A stretch of 17,691 nt of DNA, from the NCBI GenBank assembly GCA_004151065.3, contig NWUY0300017213.1, forward strand, positions 81,514-99,204, written 5' to 3'. This document shows positions 1-10,500 of this stretch, in pieces (position 1 is the first letter of the stretch; every line of letters begins with the position of its first letter). The notes under the pieces are model-generated. The model did not search any database and was not told the origin of the DNA. It worked only from the letters and a program-made list of their open reading frames with translations. The position numbers were made by a program, and so were the translations under genes. Origin of the DNA: Larix sibirica (lineage: Eukaryota > Streptophyta > Pinopsida > Pinales > Pinaceae).

Positions 1-840
1 TGGTACCTGAGAGATGACAACCTTCTTATGAAAGCATAGCTGCTAGTTGGTGTCTCGAGCAATGTCCTCCTCTCTCTGTTCCTCTTGAATTCATAATAGC
101 TTCTGCTCCTTTTTTATCAACACCATACTTAACTTTATCAACATAGCTAGTTGTAGTAGGTTTGTTTTATTTTCCACTTCCGGAAACTTCATTTTCTAGC
201 TTTGCACATTATTTTTCCCTTAAAGACAATAATTTTTGGGCTTCTTCTAATGGCCCATGAATTTTGTTTAGCTTCGATCTATGCTCAACAATTCTGTCTT
301 TTAAAGACATGATTTCTTGGTTTAAGGAACATTCTGCTTCAGAATCTTTAACCCAAAACTAATCCTAGTTCTATCACTTGAACTTCTTTGTTGAGAAATC
401 AAATTGTTTAGATCCTTTGAGATTTTTTCAAATTTACGGTTTAAGATATTAGTCCTCTTCAGCTGTTCTTGGAGCGAATTGATCTCTGTTTCCTTCTTCA
501 GAAGGTCTTCTCTCATGCTTCTTGCTAACTGATTTCTGGCTGCAATATTTTCCTTATTTTGCTTCATATTGATATCCTTCAGATTCTCGATTTCATACAA
601 GATGCCAAAAGTTCAACTTCTAGGTCTACAACTCCTACTTCGTCTCCTTCACTTGAATCTCCTCCTTGATGATGATGATCTTTCATAGCTAGGAATAGGA
701 TTTCATTTTTTTCAACATCTAGATTTTCATCATCTTCTTCAAAGTCTTAAACTCCATCTTCAACTTTTGAGTAGAGATTTTGTTTCTTGACAAATATTCC
801 TATAGAGAAGTCTCTCCTTGGATTTTCCTTGTCTTTCTTT
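1..840 (-). pseudogene. Copia gag tail: acidic linker and coiled coil, partial
   Basis: This is the continuation of the Copia gag after its zinc knuckle. From 840 to about 601 comes a lysine-rich then acidic linker containing LYSK and a DEDDEN-like run, with an in-frame TAA at 747-749. In many plant Copia gags the same place has an LYS-acidic-serine linker followed by LFMA-like residues; here FLAMK is visible. From 600 to 322 an open stretch of 92 codons forms a heptad-like coiled coil (EINSLQEQLKRTNI) ending in LNNLISQQRSSSDRT, which resembles the S-Q-+-S-P-x-D-K-T-G motif that closes this region in Copia gags. From 321 to 1 another frame continues coiled-coil sequence, with a TAG or TAA every 30-60 codons. 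It runs off the window before any protease. Confidence 0.7.
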
Positions 841-1658
841 TCCTTTAAGGACATTTTGTAGCAAAGTGTCCAATATTTACACAATTGAAACACTTTAGAG
901 GTAACTTCCCTTTATACCTTCTATTACCCCTAGGTAGCTTGTTTAAAAAATTTGCCAATTCTTCATCCAAAACATCATCTAAGTCTGACGAACACATTGA
1001 CTGGATTACATCATTTTGCTGCTTTTTCTTTATGGATTTGAAGGAAAATTCTTTTTTCTTTGGGTCTTCAATTCTCATCTCATAGGCAACTAGAATTCCA
1101 TGTAGTTCATCTAGCTTCAGTGTGTCTAGATTTTCCTCGTCTTCAACAACTGAAGCTTTAGGATTGAATATAGCTGGAAGTGATCTCAAAACCTTTTGAA
1201 CCACTCCTATTTCTTCAATGCCTTCTCCAAGACCTCTCATTGTGCTGAACACTTCCTCTAACCTTTGAAAATACGCAACAATATTTTCTTCCTCCATGAT
1301 CCTTAGTTCTTCAAATTGTGATATGTAATTTTGGAGTTTTTCCTTCCAGACCTTAGAGTCTCCTTGATACACATTAGCCAACTTATCCCAAATTTCCTTT
1401 GCAAATTTATAGTTCATTACCTTTACAAATTCTACATCATTTAATCCTGGTAAAATAACATTCATTGCAGTTGCATTATTTTCAAATGCCTTTTTTCCAT
1501 CATAAGAAGTAGGTCAATTCTTTGGAACTGTATACCCATCAACCATGCTTGACCAAACATCAAACCCTAAACACATCAAATATACACTCATTTGTTTGCT
1601 CCAGAACACAGTTTGTTCCATCGAAATTATAAATTTCTTTGGACTTGATGCTAGCCAT
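841..1658 (-). pseudogene. gag: Copia gag (UBN2-type) with one CCHC zinc knuckle, broken
   Basis: Gag packages the element's RNA in cytoplasmic particles. The ATG at 1656-1658 lies about 55 bases after the primer-binding site and begins MASIKSKEIYNFDGTN, a typical Copia gag start ending in the F-x-G-x-N motif. A frameshift follows near 1610. An in-frame TGA at 1514-1516 interrupts the next stretch, after which 206 codons stay open (1465 down to 845). These hold family hallmarks: EIWDKL, a GDSK motif, MRGLGE, VLRSLP and the DELHGILVAYEMR helix. The CCHC knuckle at 851-892 (C-X2-C-X4-H-X4-C) has all four ligands intact. The length to the knuckle, about 270 codons, is normal for the family. Apart from the frameshift and the TGA this is the best-kept gag in the window. 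Confidence 0.88.
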
Positions 1659-1712
1659 AGTATGGTGTGTTATTGAGAATCTCCTTCAAGTTGTATGGAA
1701 TTGTCTGAAGGA

Positions 1713-1727
1713 CTCGCTCTGGTACCA
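1713..1727 (-). promoter_or_regulatory. Copia primer-binding site (initiator tRNA-Met type)
   Basis: On the minus strand the sequence reads TGGTACCAGAGCGAG, two bases after an LTR end in CTACA. It matches the common plant TGGTATCAGAGC site for the 3' end of initiator tRNA-Met except for one T-to-C change. Its place between an LTR end and the gag ATG about 55 bases downstream supports the call. Confidence 0.85.
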
Positions 1728-1729
1728 AT

Positions 1730-1797
1730 TGTAGAACACCCCAAGAACACTAAGAGGGGGGTGGGGTGAGTCAATGTTCCAGATTTTTCACATTTTN
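1730..1797 (-). repeat. 3' end of the Copia 5' LTR
   Basis: On the minus strand this stretch ends in GGGGTGTTCTACA at 1730, then two bases, then the primer-binding site, which is the normal LTR end in -CA. A pyrimidine-rich run, CACCCCACCCCCCTCTTAG, lies just before. The second LTR is outside the window, so the start cannot be set from a repeat pair. The LTR may continue past the N at 1797 to at most about 1865. Confidence 0.65.
1797..1797. other. Single ambiguous base (N)
   Basis: This is the only N in the window. It lies inside the LTR remnant in a T-rich run and just before the switch from Copia to the unrelated pseudogene A. It may be an unresolved base or a contig join, so continuity across it is not assured. 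Confidence 0.95.
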
Positions 1798-1865
1798 TTC
1801 CGTATAGAGGAATAATAACATCTCTATATGTGAAATACATTATGAAGTTACATATACATCAACAG

Positions 1866-4800
1866 GTACAATGGTGTGTAGAATTATGTGCTCTAGAGAA
1901 AAGGGTTGTCATTTATGGGCTTGGTTCAGTTATTTTTCTTATCAATAAAGAATTTATCCAAGAGATGATGGAGATCAAAGAAGAATTAACTCGGTTGAAT
2001 TTCGATGAGGAATCCTTGAATGTCAAACTCAGAGAGCTATCCACCGAAAGCAGGGATGTCTTCCTCAGATCGCTCTTGCCTCCTGAGGCTGAGCCACCTT
2101 CTACACCATCGCTCTACAAGTTAGAAATGTTCTCAGAACAAGCCTAGGTGGATATCTTTAGGGCATTCTAGGTTCTAAGTTACAATTATGACCTTATAGT
2201 TGATGAAACAGTCATGGGCCTTATATTAATGATCAATCTAGCATGTCAAGAGTCATCTATTAAGTTAGATTTTGTTTCCTTTATAGTAGAGATGATGCAT
2301 GATCAATTGAAGAACTTTGCTTTCATGAAATTCTTTAGGTACCAAACTTATCTGCTACACATGATTTTGTATCACAATAAGGATTTCTTTGACCAAACAT
2401 ATTTTAAAAATTATATAGCTCAGTAAACCCATGAAGGGTTCCTAGAGTTTTACAATACTATTATGTCAAAATTTTATGCCTTGTTGTTTGATGCCCCTCC
2501 CCTAGGATCTTACTAAAATGAAAAATCCTTCTACAATTAAACCTGGAAGCTCCTGTAGGGGACTGGTTCTATTACGAAGACCATACTGAAATCTATGTTT
2601 ATGGGTCTGAGCTAGCACCAAATCATCCACCTGTCTTCTTTACTCCCAAACTATTTGCACTCGAGTATATACGTTAGAGGTTAAATTGTGATGCCTTACA
2701 TTTTGTAAAGCACAATAGCACCAAGTCCTTCAGAGTGTCCCAAGAAGCAAGCCCATTTATTGTCAAATCCAAAGCGGCCCAGTCCATGGTTGAAGAGATG
2801 CTAGCCAACCTGAATCTTCCCACAAGTTTCAACTGGAGATATGACCCCAAGGGAATTATATCAGAGAAAAGGAGGGTTGTAAGATTGTTAGAATACAAGC
2901 ATGAATCTCACCAAAGCTTGACAAAATTGCTAATTTGGAAAGTTGGGATGAAGTAAAGAAAGTTTTGTTTCCATTTTCCCAAACAATATCCTATGTTTTC
3001 CCAACTCCTCATAAGACTGACACATTGAGTAAAAGGTCATTGACTGAAATAACTTTTGATACTAAAATGGGAGAATTTGGAAGTTTGGGGTCACAAACTA
3101 GGAAGTCCAAGTCTGAGCAGTAGTCTGAAATGGTTATACATCAAAGGCCACCTCCCAGCTCTTTGGCTTGAGTTATACTTGAGAATTTTCCTTCGACCAC
3201 ATGGCCCCATGAGCAAGGATCATCTTCACAACAAGAACACTAACAAACACTCAAAATTATCCAGTTAAGGTTGGACCCTTTGGTGTTTATGCTCAAATCA
3301 AAGATGACAACAATGATTTGCAAAAGTCTCTATTTCCAAAAAAAGAGATTGCCACTAGACAGCAGTACAAGATGTTATCAGATTTGGATATGAGGCAAGG
3401 CATGCTTAAAATGGCTATTCTAGAGCCTATTGTTCCTAAGGGAAGAAGACACCATCCAATTATAAAACTACCCAGGTCACTCTCAATTTGGATGCTTTTC
3501 ATCCCAAGGACAAAATAGAACTACATCGACAAACTGGAGAAGGAGTGTAGCGGGATGTTTTGAAGTATACCATGAGTACTAACAAATTGCATGGTTCAGT
3601 AAATAGGCTAGAACATTTGTTTAAAAATTAAAGGTCAACTACTAAAGCAAAGCAATTGAATATTGGTGAGTTGGAGCAACAAATAGCTAAGTTGGTAAAA
3701 GATCCTATTGATTTAGCTCCTATACAGGACTTGCTCAAAGAAAAGAAAGAGAGATCATAGCCTTGAAGAAAAGGTTTAATCTGCCAATGACTACGCATGT
3801 ACAGATGGCATAACTATTAGCAGTCCAAACATAACAGGACAAGATGACCACTGAGAACCAGGAGCATAAGGAAAGAATTGAAGTACTGACAAATCAAGTT
3901 GATGAATTGAAGCGACAGAATCAGGACTTGTTGTTAGCCAAATTCACAGCTTTACAGGTTGCATCTACAACAGACCCCACAGACCAGATTTCCAAAACTA
4001 TGGTGGAACTAAGCATTAAAGATGCTCAAATAAATAATATCAAGGATGAGCTTTAAAAAAAAGGGAGGAAGTATGAGTCCCTAATGAAGAAATAAGCAAG
4101 AAGGATGCAACCATTACAGAACTACAACAATCCAAAGATACACTGCAAAAGGACATCGATTACCTGGCCAAAAGACTAAGTGGGAAACCTTTGTTAAGAA
4201 CATCCAAGTATCTGATGTAGACTCATATATCAATTCAGATGACCAAACACTTGAGACACTTCACTGTTTCCCAAGAGGAATGGGAGATGGCTATGACAGC
4301 CTCCCAAGATGCTCGGAACATACTTGGACATTTGGATAAGAAGCCAGAATCTGGAAAAGTAGTGATAGATCTCTTGAATGAAAAATATCATGAAGAGATG
4401 CAAACCTTTGCAATAAGGGACATAACCAAAGTTATTATTGAAGCAAACAAAGTGATAAACAAGAAAATGCTAGCTCAAAATGTGCATGAGTTGGCAACTC
4501 AATTGTCCTGTGATATCATCTCTTTCAAGTCTATGTTTACCAACCTCATTAAGCAAGGCCTTCCCCCTCCACGGGATGGTAATGGAGACTTGTATCCCAA
4601 GGAGCATTACAAAAATTTTCTAATTCTTGCTTGCAATTCTGAATTCAATTTTGTAGACATTGAAGGAGAGCTGGAGAGTAAGAAAAATTGCATGAATATT
4701 TTGAGCTACTCGTAGGATTGCAGACAGTCTTCCAGACCCTTCCAAAGCCTACTTTTGAATATTACACTGAGGTAGACATGGCCTTGAGAGAAATGAAAAT

Positions 4801-4969
4801 CTTCTAGTACCCTATGGAAAAAGACTGGAAAAATATCACAAGATTCCTCGTCCTCATGTAACAAGCAAAAGCAGCAGTTTTGCAAGCAACGGTTGGAGCT
4901 TCATCATCGCACCCACCTCTTGATCAAGCTCAGCATCCACCTCAATAAGGAGGCCTGCGAACATCTTAG
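1866..4969 (+). pseudogene. Pseudogene A: long coiled-coil protein, unknown family, homologous to pseudogene B
   Basis: I do not recognise the family. It is identified by colinear protein similarity to B (10835-7548, other strand). Paired blocks, A then B: 1955-2146 with 10515-10312 (FIQ-M-EI, FDE-SL, SLLPP); 2185-2400 with 10295-10140 (FRYQ, then YLLHMI in A and YLLYMI in B); 2588-2960 with 9905-9540 (YGSEL, LEYI, LNLP, YDPKG-ISEKR); 3270-3620 with 9275-8903 (GPF, LNLD-F, ELHRQT); 3844-4056 with the coiled coil in 8838-8425; 4239-4715 with 8308-7712; 4740-4969 with 7740-7548 (LREM, GASSS, LRTS-stop against WRTT-stop). Spacings between blocks agree within tens of bases. The longest open piece is 4239-4715, 158 codons. 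Compared with B, about 260 bases of the 5' end are missing. Many stops and frameshifts are present. It could be an element's own ORF or a host-derived gene; no RT, integrase or transposase motif is visible. Confidence 0.72.
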
Positions 4970-5787
4970 CATTTCATTCATCACCAGGCAGTTAACAAGT
5001 GGTTTTGTAAAGTAGTTTTTCCAATATGTAATGTAACAAAAATTTGTTATCAAACATAAATTTTATTGTAACAAATTGTAAAGCTTAATGCTATAAATAG
5101 AGTAAAATATCTATGTTACATGGTCGGCAATTTTTTGAGCTAAGTGTAACTTCTCAGAGAGTTTGTTTGATCAACTTATATGCAAGAGCTATCTTTTATT
5201 TTATGATTGGAGCAATGGGGATTCAAAACTTTTGATGACTATAGTCTGTCATATCTGCTTTTGTGTTTCCACATATTCCATCTTCATGTAATTGATACAC
5301 AGAGTATAATACAAACTCGAGAGGAAACATTTCATCCTGTATTTAATTCAAATGTTATGGTGATTGTTTACTTCTTTTCAATATGTTATGGAATCTTCAT
5401 GATATGTTACTTGAAATTAAAGTTGTTGTCCCTCTAAAGATTTTGTTCACTTTACAATTATATTTTTGTTAAACTGTTGAATTCTATTTGCTCAATACAT
5501 TTTCTATTTTGTGAGATAAAGATTTACTTTTACAAGTACCTTTCCTCATATCATTCATCCATTCCATTTCTTACATTTTTAATTGTCTGTAATGTTAAAA
5601 CGATGCCCACCATTTCCCATCCAATTATATACATGTGTCAGGTTATTTTGTAATTCAAGCAATTTAAAAAGATCCTTGAATAATATCTTTCTACTCATTA
5701 AGTAGACCACTCCGAACACAAATATAAGTTTACTGATGGCATGGCGTAGTTCCAAACTAGCCTTGGAATACCTTAGGGACTAACACC
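4970..5787 (+). repeat. Conserved 3' non-coding block of pseudogene A (candidate LTR)
   Basis: This sequence follows the shared stop codon and aligns in patches with 7547-6719 on the other strand, downstream of B. Matching patches include TTTGTTTGATCAA, TTCATGATATGTTAC, GGTAATTCAAGCAATT (in A TGTAATTCAAGCAATTT) and the terminal CTTAGGGACTAACACC. No ORF of note is conserved between the copies. A good TATA box lies about 120 bases in, and the block could end in -TAACA. Both points suit an LTR of about 0.8 kb, but no second LTR copy is found upstream of A (truncated) or B. A long conserved 3' UTR is the alternative. Confidence 0.5.
5091..5100 (+). promoter_or_regulatory. TATA box in the A 3' block
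   Basis: CTATAAATAG lies about 120 bases after the pseudogene A stop. B has a degraded counterpart (ACTATAAGAG) at the aligned place. A core promoter just after a coding end is what a 3' LTR would show. Chance occurrence in AT-rich DNA cannot be excluded. Confidence 0.4.
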
Positions 5788-5806
5788 CGTTATTGAGTAA
5801 AAGGCA

Positions 5807-6241
5807 GTTTCATGCTTGGGGTATGGAGGTTTACTAAGACCGCTTTTGCGAGCCTGAAGTGCTCCCACACTGACACATGGCCTAGTAGTTTCGGTTCAGG
5901 CTCATGGGATGAAATTAATTCTCGATCACATTTAGAGGCTTGAAGCTACTTGAACCGTCGATCATCTAACATACAACTTGATGGATATTCTCCTATCACG
6001 CTACTTTCTGTCAGCGGGACCCAGTCTTCTGTACCATCACTCTAATGATTGTCAAGTTGTGTTGTGTTGGTGTGGGATCTGGATAGTGGTTTCATGCTCC
6101 AAAAGAACTAGTATTCCTAACCCAATTTATGAGCCTAAAGTGCTTAGAGGCTAATGCGTGTCCACGGCGGTTTAGCTTCAAGCTCGTACGTTTTAATTAA
6201 TTCTCGAGCAATTTACCAAGCCTGAGATCCCTCAATCCATC
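5807..6241 (+). repeat. Tandem repeat pair, locus 1 (GAGCCTGAA-N36-TTCAGGCTC family)
   Basis: Two diverged units, 5807-5966 and 6089-6241, start at matching GTTTCATGC and end near GATC...CATC. Unit 1 holds GAGCCTGAA at 5850-5858 and its reverse complement TTCAGGCTC at 5895-5903, 36 bases apart. Unit 2 holds GAGCCTAAA at 6131-6139 and TTCAAGCTC at 6177-6185 at nearly the same distance. Both share TTAATTCTCGA downstream. The same family occurs as a pair at 11091-11557 in the same orientation. About 120 bases of unlike sequence separate the units. The role is unknown; it resembles a repeated upstream promoter module. Confidence 0.65.
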
Positions 6242-6250
6242 TTTATATAT
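6242..6250 (+). promoter_or_regulatory. Possible TATA box after repeat locus 1
   Basis: TTTATATAT directly follows the second repeat unit. If the repeats are promoter modules, this would be the core promoter. Locus 2 has no equally good TATA at the same place, so the call is weak. Confidence 0.25.
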
Positions 6251-6490
6251 CTCCGACCAATCTACGCCATCCATTGCTTGCGTCTTTCACAACCACTACT
6301 AGGGGAAAACCAAATGTGTTAATTTCTTGGTTATAAACCTTGATCCTTGACTTACCTGCTCACAAACGATTCACACTAATTTCCTTCAGGTCGCTTTCAT
6401 CGATATGTTGGTTCTGCTAATGAAATAAACCGAAACTCAGTCAATGCACTAGATTGTGATCATGATCTTTATTTGCATTGATCATATTGA

Positions 6491-6718
6491 CACCATTGTC
6501 TTCCACTTTTAGCAAAGTCAATATTGATATTAACAGCCACTTCTACCATCCCTGCACCTTCTTACGCAATGCTTCCCCAAGCTTCCCAAACCTTTTGCAC
6601 CCTTCCACTCGTGACAATTCCCATTCCAATAGAAGTTACTTTGACATCTCTTTATACCTTTATTATTGAAAACCTTGATGATATCCCAGAGACCATCCAG
6701 AAAATGTTAGGAGTCTCG
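6491..6718 (+). pseudogene. Proline/threonine/isoleucine-rich coding remnant
   Basis: An open frame of about 76 codons begins after a TGA at 6488-6490 and runs without stops to the terminal motif of the B 3' block at 6719, then stops shortly inside it (6742). The peptide has regular composition (TIPAP, LPLVTIPIPIEV, ENLDDIPETIQKML), unlike random AT-rich translation. I do not recognise it. It could be the N-terminal part of a gene whose promoter region is repeat locus 1 and which was cut by the arrival of element B. A chance ORF is possible. Confidence 0.25.
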
Positions 6719-7547
6719 GTGTTAGTCCCTAAGATGTTATGAGGATGCTTTGGAACTATGCCAGTGCATTAGTAAAATTTGTTTTTGCAGTTTTATATTC
6801 AAGAAAATAGAAACATATTTCTTTCCTTTGTGAATTGCTTGAATTACCGGATCATGATCATATGGAGCATAAGATGCAATGGACATAGATTTGTTGAGAT
6901 ATGGAATGACTAAATGAATAGAATGGAAACAAGGTATAGTGAATAGTAAATCTTATATCCCAAGAATATAAGAGAACGTACTGAGCATAAGAATTCAGCA
7001 CTTCAACACAAAATGTAATTGTAGATACAAATGAGACTCATGTAGACAACATATTTTACTCAATGTAACATATCATGAATACTTCATAACATATTAACAT
7101 AAAATAAAATCATTCATCACACCAAGTGATCCAAATGTAGGATGAAAGGGTGCCTCATGGGATTTTCATTATATATCCAATGGAGCAGTTACATAGAAAA
7201 TGTAAGATATGAAGTTACAATAGAAGAATACAAAACAAAAGAAGGATTATAGATTGGCAGACAAAAAATTCTGACTCCACCTAGCCCAATTACATCAAGA
7301 TGCTAAATAGAAGTCTATGGTAGCTTTGATCAAACAAAAAATAAGACTTACACTCTACCCATAAAAATTGTTGATTTTGAATTCGGTGTAGCTCCTTCCT
7401 CTTATAGTTTGTGATCTTGATTTCTTGTTGCAACATATTATGTTTGTTTGTTATAGTCTCCCTTTTGGTTTCAACCAAAACTGTTCAGTTGTCCTCAGTC
7501 TACCATTGTTTACGGTTGTGATACTAACCAATTTGTTGCCTTGAATG
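6719..7547 (-). repeat. Conserved 3' non-coding block of pseudogene B (candidate LTR)
   Basis: On the minus strand this follows the TAG at 7550-7548 and aligns in patches with 4970-5787 downstream of A, ending in the same 16 bases. It has several stop-rich frames. The minus-strand open frame at 7478-7290 lies in the aligned part but has no counterpart frame in A, so I treat it as non-coding. The aligned TATA position is degraded. The boundary at 6719 is set by where similarity to A ends. Confidence 0.5.
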
Positions 7548-10500
7548 CTAAGTTGTCCTCCAACTGGAATGTTGAATTGGAACCTGAGCTGGTTGTGAAG
7601 AGGATGCACCTAGGGTCCCTTGAGGCATAGCTAGCAAAACTTGTTGAGCAGTTAAAATTGTATATTTATTTATGCTCTTCCATGATTTTCCTATGGGATA
7701 CTCAAATGATCTCATCTCCCGAAGACACATGTCAAGATATGAATAATGTGCATAAGAGGGAGGGTGGAAAACTCTTGAATAATGATTGAAGATTTGACAG
7801 CAAGCCAAAATCGTCTATCAACTTTTCTAATATGGATTGTCCTTTGACCCCCCCCTTTAACATCTTCAAACTTATGATCATCATTCCTGCAATTAGCTAT
7901 CCATGAATCATAATGCTGCTTGGGATACAAATCTCCATTTCCATTGCAAGGGGACTAAATTCCTTGGTTGAGGCAGTCCTTGAAAATTTCCTTAAATGAA
8001 TTAACATCCTTTTCCAATTGAATAGTCTTGTCATGCACCATTTGAGATAGTTTATTCTTTGTGATTAGTTTAAATGCATCCATGATAAAGGAAGTCTTGT
8101 CCTTGATAGCTAGAGCTTCCAACTCCTCACTGATCTTAGAATTTAAAATGTCCATGACTGACATGGCAACTTCTAGTTTATTTTCAAGTTTGGTGGCAGT
8201 CCCTTTAGCATCATGTAATGCATTAGCTACTAGGGCCCATTCATCTTGGGCAATGACAAAGTGATGCAAATTTTTCGTCAGCACCACTGCTATTTCATCC
8301 CACATCAAATGCTTGGCCCCTTTCAGAGGGCACTTCCAGGAATGCTTTTTGTGAGATGCTCAATCTCTTTTTGCAGCTTGTCTTTGGTATTTTACAGGCC
8401 CAAGATAACTGCATCTATTTTTTGTGCCACCTACTTCAAAATATATACTTCTTCTTCTTGCTTTCTAAGATCTTCCCTTTTCTTGCTCAGCTCTACTTCT
8501 TTGAAGTTCATGTCCACCAATGTCTTGGCCAGTGTTTCAGCAGGATCAGTAGAGGCAGATGCTAGTAGTGTAGCACCTTTTGTAGACAACAGTTTGTAGT
8601 TTTATTCTTTTAGACTAATAACCTCCTTCTCCAAACTTACTATTTTTACCTTGTACTCCTGCACCATTCTTTCCATTTCATCTTTTTCTTCTTGTACTTC
8701 TAGCAACTCTGCCATTTGCACATGCTCAATAGCAAGGACCTTTAATTTCTTCTTCAAACTATGAATTTCATTGTCCTTCTCTTTCAATAGATTTTGATCA
8801 GGAGTAGGGTTAAGAGGATCCATTACCCCTTTATACAACTTTATTCTCTAACTCTGTAATCCTCAATTGTTTAGCCTTGTTGACCACTTTTTCATTTCTC
8901 AATTATTTCTCCATCCTGCTCAATACACCTTGCAGTTTGTTGACACTCGTGGTGGAATTCAATACATCTCTAGACAATACCTCACATGTTTGTCTATGCA
9001 ACTCTAACTTGTCTAGAGGGATGAACACATCTAAATTATATGTAAGTTGAGTGGCTTTGTCTTGATCTGGAGTCAATCTCCCCCCAGAAACAGTAGTCTC
9101 CAACACAACCATTTTGAAAGTGCCTTGTTTGAGGTCAATATTAGCTTATAGCAGTCTGGCTTGTCCTCCTAACATGAATTCTCCCATAGGGAACATATCC
9201 TTTTTCACATGGGAATTCTCAGATATGATTTGAGAAAATGGTCCTACTAATCCATATCTAAATGAAGGAGTCTGAGAAGATGCTCCTTGTCCTTGTGGCC
9301 ATTATGTTGTTAGAAAGCTTTCAACCATGATGACTGATTTGGTAGAAGATGAAGTTGCCTCCCCCTTAGTATGATGAACAATTATTGCAGAATGTGGCTC
9401 TATCTTGGGATTCTTAGATTCTGACTTATCCTCATCAATTCCTTCCATATCCACATTAGAAGTGGTCTTTGTATGAGACCTCTTTACTCTTTCATATTTC
9501 TTGACAGGTGTTGGAACTACCTGGTTAAAGGATCTTCTGAACTTCTTCCCAGCTTTCCAGGTTTATAATTTTGTCCAGTTGTTCCATAGGGTGGTGCACA
9601 TATTCTGCTAACTTTACTCTCTTTCGTTTTTCAGAAATTACCCCTTTTGGATCATAAGTCCATTTGAATCCCATTGGCAGATTCAAAGCATTGAGCATCC
9701 CTTCAACAATTTATTGAGCGATATAGGTCTTGACTAGAAAAGGACCAATCTCTTGTGGGAGCTTGAAAGTTATGATGCTTTTATTCCTCATGAAATGAAT
9801 CTGGTCAGAATCAAACATTTGGTGGATATACTCAAGGGAAAATATTCTAGGAATAAAAAAAATAGGAAGTTGAAAGGAAGGAAGCTCAGAACCATATATT
9901 TTGATTTATATATGGTATTCAAATAGAAACCAATCTCAATTGGAGAACTTTCTTACACTCAGGGAATAATATAGGAGGAGGATTTCCATACAAGATTGTG
10001 TCAATATCAAACATAACCTATTGACCAATTCATTGCATCTCTCATTGGTAGGATGATATATGACTAGCTCAAGAAGTGACCGGGAAAATGGTATAGAAGC
10101 TGGTAAAAGATCATATATAGTAAATATGACTAATACCTAAAATATTTAATAGAAGAGAAACTGCCTAGTTATTCATTTATCATGTTGAAAAGAAAATGGG
10201 CAAAGCGAGGTTTGACATTAGGCTCAATGACAGTGGGGGTCATTTCTAGTATCAATCTAAATACTATGTCATCAACCAACAAGTCACTACTGTAGGGTAG
10301 AATTTGATAGTTCATAGCCTAGGCATTTCAAAGAAAATTTCGTACTTGAAAGGGAGTGGCCCCACTGGCAATTTTTCTCTTGGTGGTAGCAGGGAATTGA
10401 GGAACCTTTCCTTTCCTTCTATAGCTAGCTCTTTATACTTAGCACTCAAGGAATCTTCATCGAAGTGTTTTCGAGGTACCCATGGTATGATTTCCAACAT

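Larger units (their letters stand above)
1..1865 (-). mobile_element. Ty1/Copia LTR retrotransposon, 5' part, degenerate and cut by the left edge
   Basis: Read on the minus strand, the order is LTR end, primer-binding site, gag start, gag core, CCHC knuckle, acidic linker, coiled coil. This is the normal 5' order of a plant Copia element. Protease, integrase and reverse transcriptase would lie left of base 1 and are not in the window. The LTR is seen only as its last part. Its right boundary is unclear: the sequence after the N at 1797 could be more LTR, and by about 1866 the sequence already aligns with pseudogene B, so 1865 is an upper limit. Stops and at least three frameshifts show the copy is dead. 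The Copia assignment is firm; the exact outer boundary is not. Confidence 0.85.
5772..6734. repeat. Perfect 16-bp inverted repeat at the facing 3' ends of A and B
   Basis: CTTAGGGACTAACACC at 5772-5787 and its exact reverse complement at 6719-6734 bound a spacer of 931 bases. They are the last bases of the homologous 3' blocks of A and B, whose other sequence has diverged strongly. The simplest reading is a conserved element terminus present in two tail-to-tail copies. Confidence 0.75.

Noticed and set aside
885-1085. Plus-strand open frame over the Copia knuckle region
   Set aside because: It is a shadow of the minus-strand gag, which has clear domain evidence.
5207-5437. Plus-strand open frame of 76 codons downstream of pseudogene A
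   Set aside because: The frame is not conserved in the aligned block of B. Its Phe/Leu/Ile-rich composition is expected from T-rich DNA.
5772-6734. A MITE of about 960 bases with 16-base terminal inverted repeats
   Set aside because: The repeats are explained by the homologous 3' ends of A and B, since similarity continues outward on both sides. No target-site duplication is seen.
7290-7478. Minus-strand open frame of 62 codons downstream of pseudogene B
   Set aside because: It falls in the 3' block shared with A, where A has no matching frame, so it is treated as non-coding.
8246-8599. Plus-strand open frame of 117 codons
   Set aside because: It is antisense to the coiled-coil and C-terminal region of pseudogene B, where the minus-strand reading aligns with A.
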